Part shown: piece after piece, positions 56,415-64,000 of the stretch
Numbering within the stretch: position 1 is the first letter of the stretch
Layout: every line of letters starts with the position of its first letter
NCBI GenBank assembly: GCA_036927565.1
Contig: JAYESD010000001.1
Coordinates: 253,485,097 to 253,549,096 of the forward strand
Reading direction: 5' to 3'
Length of the DNA stretch: 64,000 nt
Origin: Tuctoria greenei
Lineage: Eukaryota > Streptophyta > Magnoliopsida > Poales > Poaceae
Program-made: the position numbers and the translations under genes
The notes under the pieces: model-generated
The model's input: only the letters and a program-made list of their open reading frames with translations
Databases searched by the model: none
Told to the model about the DNA's origin: nothing

Positions 56415-57452
56415 GTTGATGTCCTTGGTGAAGAGTGTAGTGTCCACCCTCCCGATCTTGAATCCTTGCATGATGAGGAAATCCCGTAGTCATTCGTACC
56501 ACGCCCTAGGTGCTTGCTTGAGCCCATAGAGCGCCTTGTGCAACCTATACACATGATTAGGATTCCTCGGATCTTCAAACCCGGGAGGTTTTTCAACATA
56601 AACAAGCTCGTTAATGTAACCATTAAGAAAGGCACTTTTCACATCCATTTGATAAAGTCTAATACTATGATGTGATGCAAAGGCAAGAAGTACACGGATG
56701 GCTTCTAGCCGGGCGACCGGGGCAAATGTCTCCCCAAAATCTAGTCCTTCAACTTGTGAGAACCCTTTGGCCACAAGTCTTGTCTTGTTGCGGACCACAA
56801 CGCCATTCTCGTCTTGTTTGTTGCGGTACACCCACTTTGTTCCGATGACGTTCTTGTCCTTGGGTCGCTCCTCCAACACCTAAACATCATTTCGGATGAA
56901 GTTGTTGACTTCTTCTTGCATAGCCATCACCCAATTTGGGTCTTGGAGTGCTTCCTCAATGTGAGTGGGTTCTACACACGAAACAAACGAGTAGTGCTCA
57001 CAAAATGAAGCGAAATGGCGAGAACATGTACTTACACCCCTTGACGGATTTCCAATGATTTGATCCATTGTATGCACCTTGGAGATGCGTCCATTCCTCA
57101 TAAGTGGTTGTGAAGCACTTGGCGATCGTGATGCATGTTGCTCCTCTTGTGGTTGGACTTGATCAAGGACTTGATCAAGGACTTCTTCTTATTCTTCTTG
57201 ATGTTGTTGTGCTTGTGAGTCTTGAGTTGGCAATGGATCATCCTTCTCTTCTTCGTCAACTTGAGGCGCCATAGAGGTGTTGTTGTTCGGACTTGAGGCT
57301 CCCCCTTGATCATGGCTCTCCTCAACTTCGGGCTTGATGTCTCCAATGGTCATGTTCTTCATGGCTTCTCGTAGAGGCTCATCATCTATTTCATCATGAC
57401 CAAAACTCTCCTCTTGGGAGCCATTAGTCTCATCAAACTCAACATCACAACT
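56415..57452 (-). pseudogene. Copia reverse transcriptase part and linker, duplicate
   Basis: Same RT motifs and the same stops (56487-56489, 56880-56882, about 57,188) as 9,193-10,230. The YVDD motif is absent. Confidence 0.85.
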
Positions 57453-57460
57453 TTCCTCAA

Positions 57461-58316
57461 CTAAACCGGAGGTTTGGTTGAATACTCGATATGCTTTTGA
57501 TTTGATGCATAACCAAGGAATATGCCAGCATCACATCTTCTTTCAAACTTACCGAGCCTTTTCTTGCGGTAGATGTAGCACTTGCATCCAAAGACTCGAA
57601 AGTAGGAGATGTTGGGCTTTCTCCCAATGAGAAGCTCGTACGGGGTCTTTTGAAGTAGGCGATGTAGGTAGACCCTATTTGCGGCATGGCACGCCGTGTT
57701 GATCGCTTCGGCCCAAAACTTCTCCGACGTGTCGTAGTCATCAAGCATTGCTCTTGCAAGAGTGATGAGTGTCTTGTTCTTCCTTTCAACGACACCGTTT
57801 TGTTGAGGAGTGTATGTGGCCGAAAACTCATGTTTCACGCCGGTCACCATCCCAAGCTTGAATGACTTCATGAGTTTGCTCATCCCTATGTGCGCTATGC
57901 GTTGGTGCCATAGCCAACCCAAGCTTGTCTTAGTGAAAAGACAAGTGGTCAAGCTAGCATTCTTGTTGGCGAAGTCCATGCCGAAATCCTTTGAAGACTA
58001 TGTCTTGGCTTGTTTCACTACTCACAACAACATCATTTTTGCTAAATGTGCACGTTAGTCCAAGATCACATAGTTGTGCAATAGAAAGTAAATTAAAACT
58101 AAGTGACTTAACGTACAAGACATTAGAAATTGATAAGTCATTTGAAATAGCAATTTTACCTAAGCCTATTACCTTGCCCTTAGAGTTATCACCAAAGGTT
58201 ACTTGTTCATGATTGTCGGGGTTTTCTATGGTGGTGAACATACCATCATTGCCGGTCATATGTTGGGTGCACCCGCTATCGAGTTCCCAATGCTTTCCTC
58301 TGGCTTTGTAGTTCAC
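57461..58316 (-). pseudogene. Copia protease and deleted integrase, duplicate
   Basis: Protease DSG region at 57,954-58,316; integrase with the same internal deletion at 57,461-57,979. The substitution equivalent to 10599 is silent or changes one residue depending on the frame read. Confidence 0.85.
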
Positions 58317-58330
58317 CTACACACATGAGT

Positions 58331-60457
58331 TCAATTTTTAACTTTAGGCACCCAAGCCAACTTAGGTCCTTGTATGTGTGATACAAGTGTCTTTGGGACC
58401 CAAAGTTGCTTGGGGAGCTTCCCCTTCATGCCCTTCATGTCCTTGCCAATGAACCTAGCCTTCATCTTGCCATTTACTTTACTTAAGAGATAATAGCGAT
58501 CATTTAATGTAGATTTGTAATTAGTAGGAAGCTTGGGAGAGGGTCGGTTAGGAAGAGGACACTCCATTGTGTGGTGGCTGGTGACCTCACAATGTTGGCA
58601 ATAAAAACCAACTTCTTTGATGAAGCTTGTTCTTAGCTCCGGTGAGGGCACCTTTCCTTTGTTGGGCACCGGGAAGGATCTAAGTCCTCTTTTGTTGAAG
58701 GCCTTTGCTTGTTGGAAGATGATTTCCTTGTGTTTGACCCTCCCTTTTGAAAGTCTAGCCACACTAGTGCAGAGACTCTCAATTTCTTCCAACAAGTCCT
58801 TCTCCCTAGCATTAGCTTTCAAAGGCAGAGACTTGTGCAAAGCATTAGTGGCATGAGAAGTAATGGATATCTTATCTTTAAGAGTTTGCTTCTTCATATT
58901 TTTCAACTCTTGATCAAGCATGTCATGAGCAAGGTTAAGTGTTTGATGTTCTTGTATTAACTTGTTGTTCTCTTCCAAGAGTGTTTGGTATGCTAAGTTA
59001 AGTTCATGATTATCTATTTTGATTTTAGCCTTTTCTTCCTCAATTTGCTTGACATGGGATTTGAGCGTGTCATGCTCTTTGAGTATGCTTTCATACTTGT
59101 AAAGCAAATCAAGGTTAGCACTCTCAAGTCTAGCACAAGTTTCTTCAAGCACTTTAACCTTACTCTTTTCCCTCTTAATGATAGCATGATATTCATTTAT
59201 CAAAGAAGTTAAATCATCGGGGGAAAGCTCATCATCGCTAGAGTCGTCACATACCATGGTGTTACCTTTCTCCTTGAGGCACATGGGCAGTGGATGAAGA
59301 GGTGCATCATCATTGTTGGCGATGGCGAGGCTGGCCAAGCTTTCTTCTTCCTCTTCACTCTCTTCATCACTTGTTTCTTCGTCTGTGACCCATTCATTTG
59401 CCTCACACATGAACACCTTTTGTGGGCCATTTCTCTTCTTTGGGAATAGCCTTGCCTTCTTGCCCTTGTCATGTTTCTTCTTCCCAAAGGATCTTGGCTT
59501 TGGTTTGGCTTCTTCTTCATCATCATCACTTCCTTCAAGCTTGCGATGCTTGCTCTTATGGTTCTCTCTTCGTTTGTCCGGTCTTGGACAATCATAGGAG
59601 ATGTGGCCTTGATCACCACAATTGTAGCATGTCTTGTGATCATCTCTCCTTGGTAGGAATGCTCTCTTCTTGGGATCAAATGTGTATCCCTTCTTAGTGA
59701 TCTTGGAGTTCAAGCGTGAGAACTTCCTCATCATCAATGCAAGCTCATCATCTTTATCTTCGCTTGATGCTTGCTCTTCTTCACTTGAGCTAGGCTCGAC
59801 CACCTTCTTCTTCTTGAAGCTTGTTTTCTTGGTGGAGGCCTTTAGGGCAATTGTCTTTGAAGATGATTGCTCCATCATCCCAAGTACACTCATCTCATGA
59901 GCGTGTATTTCTCCAATGAGCTTCGAAACTTCAATGTGGTCAAGTGACTCTTTTTGGAGCATGGAGTTGATGATGTTGTACTTTGGCTTGGGTAGGAGCA
60001 TGAGGATCTTGCGGTTGATGAGTCCCTTGCCGAGAGAAGCAATGTCAAGAGCATTTATTTCTTCAATAAGCACATTTAAGCGAGAGAACATCTCATTGAC
60101 ATTTTCAAGAGGTAGCATCTTAAATTCATCATATTTTGCTTTAAGCATGTGATATTTAAGTTCCTTAACTCTAGAAGAACCTTCATGAATCTCTATTAAG
60201 CAAGCCCAAATTTCACAAGCTTTTTCCTTGCTAGCAATCCTAGAAAACACATCTTGACTAATACAATCATAGATTGCATTCCTAGCCTTAGCATCCCATT
60301 TAATTTGATCGCCAACATAATTGTGTTCTCCAAATCCCGCCTGGGTCGCTTCCCATACTTCGGGCGCAATAGCCTCTAGATAAGCGCGCATGCGTGCTTT
60401 CCAATAGGCAAAGTTCTTGCCCTCAAAGATAGGAACCGAACCCCCAACCTTGGCCAT
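58331..60457 (-). CDS. Copia (Maximus/SIRE-like) gag, 708 residues, duplicate
   Basis: Same intact frame as 11,109-13,235, from the ATG at 60457. It differs at residue 3 (Lys here, Asn there) and residue 672 (Lys here, Asn there); both are A/C transversions. The two CCHC knuckles and the coiled coil are unchanged. Two open copies of a gag with a dead pol means any activity would depend on enzymes supplied by other elements. Confidence 0.85.
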   Translation of the reverse strand: MAKVGGSVPIFEGKNFAYWKARMRAYLEAIAPEVWEATQAGFGEHNYVGDQIKWDAKARNAIYDCISQDVFSRIASKEKACEIWACLIEIHEGSSRVKELKYHMLKAKYDEFKMLPLENVNEMFSRLNVLIEEINALDIASLGKGLINRKILMLLPKPKYNIINSMLQKESLDHIEVSKLIGEIHAHEMSVLGMMEQSSSKTIALKASTKKTSFKKKKVVEPSSSEEEQASSEDKDDELALMMRKFSRLNSKITKKGYTFDPKKRAFLPRRDDHKTCYNCGDQGHISYDCPRPDKRRENHKSKHRKLEGSDDDEEEAKPKPRSFGKKKHDKGKKARLFPKKRNGPQKVFMCEANEWVTDEETSDEESEEEEESLASLAIANNDDAPLHPLPMCLKEKGNTMVCDDSSDDELSPDDLTSLINEYHAIIKREKSKVKVLEETCARLESANLDLLYKYESILKEHDTLKSHVKQIEEEKAKIKIDNHELNLAYQTLLEENNKLIQEHQTLNLAHDMLDQELKNMKKQTLKDKISITSHATNALHKSLPLKANAREKDLLEEIESLCTSVARLSKGRVKHKEIIFQQAKAFNKRGLRSFPVPNKGKVPSPELRTSFIKEVGFYCQHCEVTSHHTMECPLPNRPSPKLPTNYKSTLNDRYYLLSKVNGKMKARFIGKDMKGMKGKLPKQLWVPKTLVSHIQGPKLAWVPKVKN

Positions 60458-60504
60458 TTTAGCTCTCTAGCGGTGAAGCTAGAATGATCCTATGAGCAAC
60501 CTTA

Positions 60505-61924
60505 CTCTGATACCAATTGTAAGGACCGAATGCCCAAGAGGGGGGGTGAATTGGGCTTCTTTTGAAAAATTCTAAGCAATAAAACTTAATTTCTAAAGTC
60601 CAATTCCCTATGCAAACTATCTATGCATTCTAGTAGATAGAACCTTCGCGGAATATAAAATGCATAAAAGTAAGGGAAAGGAGAAGGATGCAAACTCCTA
60701 AGGAGACACGAGGATTTATCCCGTGGTTCGGCAAGATCGTCAAGATCTTCCTACATCCACGTTGTGGCACCCACCAAAGAGTTTTGCCACACCGAAGTCA
60801 CCGAGACGAGGGATCTTCACTATTCCTCTCCGTTCGCCTCCCTTGTCAAGGTGGAGCTCAAGCCTTGTACAACTTCGACCTTCCGGGCTTCCACAAATGC
60901 CTTGGCAAGCTCCGTAAGTCTCCTCACAATTACAAACACCAAGGGCACTCCCTTGAGTCTCTCACTATCCTAGAGAGTCCACTCACCCAGAATGGAGGCA
61001 CAAAATCTCTCTCTCTCTAGCTAGATCTAGCATAAATCTTGGTGTATAGGTGATCGAAATGATGTGGAAGTGATTGCTCTTCGTCTTGAATGCGTGTGGA
61101 TGTGTTTATAGTGTCTGGTGATCAAGACTTGACGAAATGATAGGATTAGGGGGTATTTATAGCCAGCCTCCGCGAAATAGCCAATGGAAAAGTAGGCTGA
61201 CAGAACATTACTGTGAACACCGGATGATCCGATGTCTCCCCTTTAGTTATCATCGGTCAAGTTACTTTAGCTGACGTCATTGTGTCAGATATGACCGTTG
61301 TTAGACCGATGTTGATCCTGTCTTCTCATCGGATGATCCGGTGGCTCTTCCTCCAGAATTTTCTCAGACTTGATGCTTACTGGAGTAATCGACCGATGTG
61401 TGCTTCTCTGTACATCAGATGATCCGGTGCTACACTTGGTCCAGTGAAAATGCAAACTGTACTGATGGACCGATGTTGCTGAGCCATTCACATCGGATGA
61501 TCCGATGAGTGCTTTGTTCTGAGGTCTTCTTCTTCAGCTAAACCAATTCGACCGATGTGTTGTTCTGAGGTATCATCGGTTGATCCGGTGAGTTGATTTT
61601 GTTTGCTTCGATTTGTTTCTAAGTGATTCTTTTGTGTCTTGCTCGATTGACCTCTTAGACTTTGTTTAAAATGTATCTCTGATGATTGTCAAGCATTAAG
61701 TGTTATCAATTTTGGTTGAGTGACTTTGACATAAGAGCTTTCACTTCTTGTCTTCACATAATTGATTTGACCTCATACATTGATTGTATATGGGTCTCCA
61801 GTGACATATTGATTTCATTTTATTGAGTGATTATGGGGACCTTGCATTCACAAATTCATTAGTAAAATTCAATGGTTGTCATTAATCACCGAAACCATAC
61901 CTCATGGGGGCCTAGATGCTTTCA
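60505..61924 (-). mobile_element. Primer site and Copia 5' LTR, minus strand, duplicate
   Basis: tRNA-iMet site at 60505-60515 and LTR 60,518-61,924, as at 13,283-14,702. The CGGATGATCCG array is at 61,221-61,583. One substitution (T to G, equivalent to 14652) near the LTR start. Confidence 0.85.
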
Positions 61925-62722
61925 ATTCTATTGCATCGGAAAATTAACTAGCGTAGGTAATCAACGGTAGTACGCAGCCTAGTGCTGCACGTTGTCTTCC
62001 AAAATATCTCTTGTAGCTGAATTAATTGTTGGGATAGCAAAGTTGAGCACATGTAAAACTCAACAAGTGTGGGAAAGTATGACACGTAGCTTAAATCAAG
62101 GATGGAAATAAATAGTTCATTGCAGAAAGCTCATTTTAGTTCACGAACTTATAAAGGCAACCTACAATGTCTAGGTGTGTTTAAATCCTATCACAACCAA
62201 AGTAATTATCATATCACCTATCCAATATCCTCTTTTACCATCATAATTCATTATTAACAATCCAACAATTAATATCATAACCATATGCTAATTTCATTCC
62301 TTCTCATAACCAACCATGTTCATATGACATAACCAAACTATTACCAAAACCCAAGTCTAATTCTTATCATGTTGGTCATCCAGGTGCTCTTAATCGGGAG
62401 CATGGCCATCATGATAGTTTTACACTCTGCAGAGATAGTACCACTTTACCCACATGTTCGTGATTTCATCACCTTTCAGTGACAAAGAGCCTCTATGTTG
62501 CCTATTCACACTTTTGTTGGTGTGTGACCAAGGGATCACAAAATAGCCTTTCAAAAGGGACTACTAGTATGTACGGATCCACTAAAGTTTCACTAGCAGG
62601 CTTGAATCCCCATTTCCCACCCACGAGACCCCTCATGTGCCATGCAATTCCCAGGGTAGCCCTAATCGACTCCCGTTCCACATGCCATCCAATGGTCCAT
62701 ACAATATCAACAACACACCTAA
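61925..62722. other. Non-coding stretch beyond gag, duplicate
   Basis: Copy of 14,703-15,500; no gene recognised. Confidence 0.45.
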
Positions 62723-63863
62723 TTACTCACATATGTTGCACCCATATTTGGACTTTTGGTGGCACTGTTGTTCTGCCATATTCTCGTATGGACCGGTCCT
62801 TAGATCTAAGAGCGGAGATGTCCACGTCGATACTTGATCTGCATCACTTCCAATGACCACGTCGCTCGTGCCAAGTTCTTTAAGTGTGGAGATAAAACTA
62901 TTTACCAATTGGCGACCTGTAAAGCCCTTTTTATTCTTGTTGTTGTTTGCATAGGAGGACTTGAACTTTGTTTGCTTCTCATCACGGGAAGTAGGACCTG
63001 AAAGATTAGAGCAATCTATATGAAAATGTCATGTCTTACCACATTCGAAGCATCGTTGATAAACACTACTTCCTCTTCGTCGAGTTCTCACATTTTGCAA
63101 TGCTTTGGAGAATATTGTAGAAAGAAGTGCTAGCTTCTCCTCTGGAAACTCCTCAATATGTTCAAGGGTTAGAGAGGACAACAAAGCAAGTGTACCACAT
63201 GATGAAGATTGGCTAGAGCTAGGCATGTGATGTTGAGAAACAAATGCAAGAGACTTGTTGGGGTTCTTATATGAGATTATGTCAATTTCATGTGTTTTTA
63301 ACTTGGAATATAGAACATATAATGTAAGTGTACTCATGATAGTGGACTCACGAATAGATGTAAAATTCATCTCCCAAATTGACATTTCTAATGCACTTAG
63401 TAATTGCCTAGCATTTTCAGCATCGGAAAAATTAACATTGACACTACGCAAGATGCTGAGAATTTTGTTAAAGCGAGAAAAGAGCTCATCGATTGACTCA
63501 CCGGGTTGCATCTCAACGCGCATGTATTCTTTCTTGAACATGTCTTCTCTCACCTCCTTGATAGTGTTGGATCCTTCATGATAATCACGTAGAGCTTTCC
63601 AAACATCGTATGCAGATTGGAGGTGTGCAACTCGATCGAAGTTACTTTGAGTCAATCCTTGTATGATCAAGTTCTGCGCCTTGTTGTTATTGTCGACATC
63701 TCTCATGTTCGTAGCGGTGAATTGATCGTTTGGCGGCACGTTGTAAGGCTTGTACGCCTTTTCCAATATTTTGAAGCCTTGCGATGAAAGCCTCCATACA
63801 TGCCTTCCAAACTGGAAAATCAATGCTACTAAACACACAAGGTTTTGTAGAGTATTTCACCAT
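62723..63863 (-). pseudogene. Copia-type gag, duplicate of the better-preserved copy
   Basis: As 15,501-16,641, with the same zinc-knuckle TGA at 63029-63031 and the same shifted N-terminus. One residue differs (Val to Ala, equivalent to base 16534). Confidence 0.75.
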
Positions 63864-63909
63864 GATGATTAGTCAAAACACGTGCAAATCACAAAGGTTA
63901 GAGCACCGT

Positions 63910-64000
63910 GGCTCTGATACCAATTGTAGGATCGAAGAGCACTTGATAAGCTACTAGAGGGAGTGAATGGTAGACGAAAACTTTTTCAACGGAGGCAATG
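63910..64000 (-). mobile_element. Primer site and start of LTR, cut by the window end
   Basis: tRNA-iMet site at 63910-63922 and LTR from 63,925, matching 16,688-16,774. The LTR continues beyond the window. Confidence 0.8.

Larger units (their letters stand above)
47227..64000 (+). repeat. Right copy of the 47.2-kb-period duplication
   Basis: Matches 1-16,774 with ten substitutions seen by eye and two microsatellite changes. Using the diverged units as outgroups, G at 1743 (base of this copy) is ancestral, while changes at positions equivalent to 1764, 3551 and 5325 are derived in this copy, so differences occur on both sides. Cut by the window end. Confidence 0.97.

Overview
This is plant nuclear DNA, most likely from a grass: no intact host gene is visible, and nearly all of the 64 kb is nested, decayed transposable elements (Copia and Ty3/Gypsy LTR retrotransposons primed by initiator tRNA-Met, CACTA transposons with captured GC-rich gene fragments, and a long-TIR Mutator-like element). 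The species cannot be named from the sequence.

Layout. (1) Bases 1-16,774 recur at 47,227-64,000 (offset 47,226, then 47,222 after two microsatellite changes) with only ten substitutions found by eye, about 99.94% identity. The window is therefore a little over one period of a 47.2-kb repeat, either a very recent tandem duplication or an assembly duplication. (2) Each copy holds a broken gag-bearing LTR element with a truncated LTR, an unclassified 2-kb core, a truncated CACTA element, a second LTR remnant with a minisatellite, and two truncated Copia elements fused tail to tail (7,385-14,702). (3) An older, diverged duplicate of the first part (gag, LTR, core, CACTA) lies at 14,703-20,307, with the CACTA element complete there. 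(4) Bases 21,674-42,239 are one Mutator-like element (MULE) with about 380-bp terminal inverted repeats and a 9-bp target duplication. Its transposase reading frame is split by a 15.7-kb Tekay-like Gypsy element (22,990-38,699) with 4-kb LTRs, a 5-bp target duplication, an extra ORF upstream of gag, gag, and pol ending in a chromodomain-like tail. (5) Bases 42,249-46,450 hold an inverted core fragment, a decayed second Gypsy element with a probable LTR, and one end of a second CACTA family.

Order of events inferred from nesting: gag element, core and CACTA first; an older duplication; MULE insertion into an inverted core copy; Gypsy insertion into the MULE (LTRs differ by about 1%, very roughly 0.3-0.5 million years at usual grass rates); and last the 47-kb duplication, if it is real. 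All coding regions carry breaks (stops, frameshifts or truncations) except the Copia gag at 11,109-13,235 and its copy. Points of most interest are the extra ORF and the splice-acceptor-like sequences in front of both it and gag, arrays of short CGG...CCG palindromes in the promoter regions of two different Copia LTR families, and the duplication itself.
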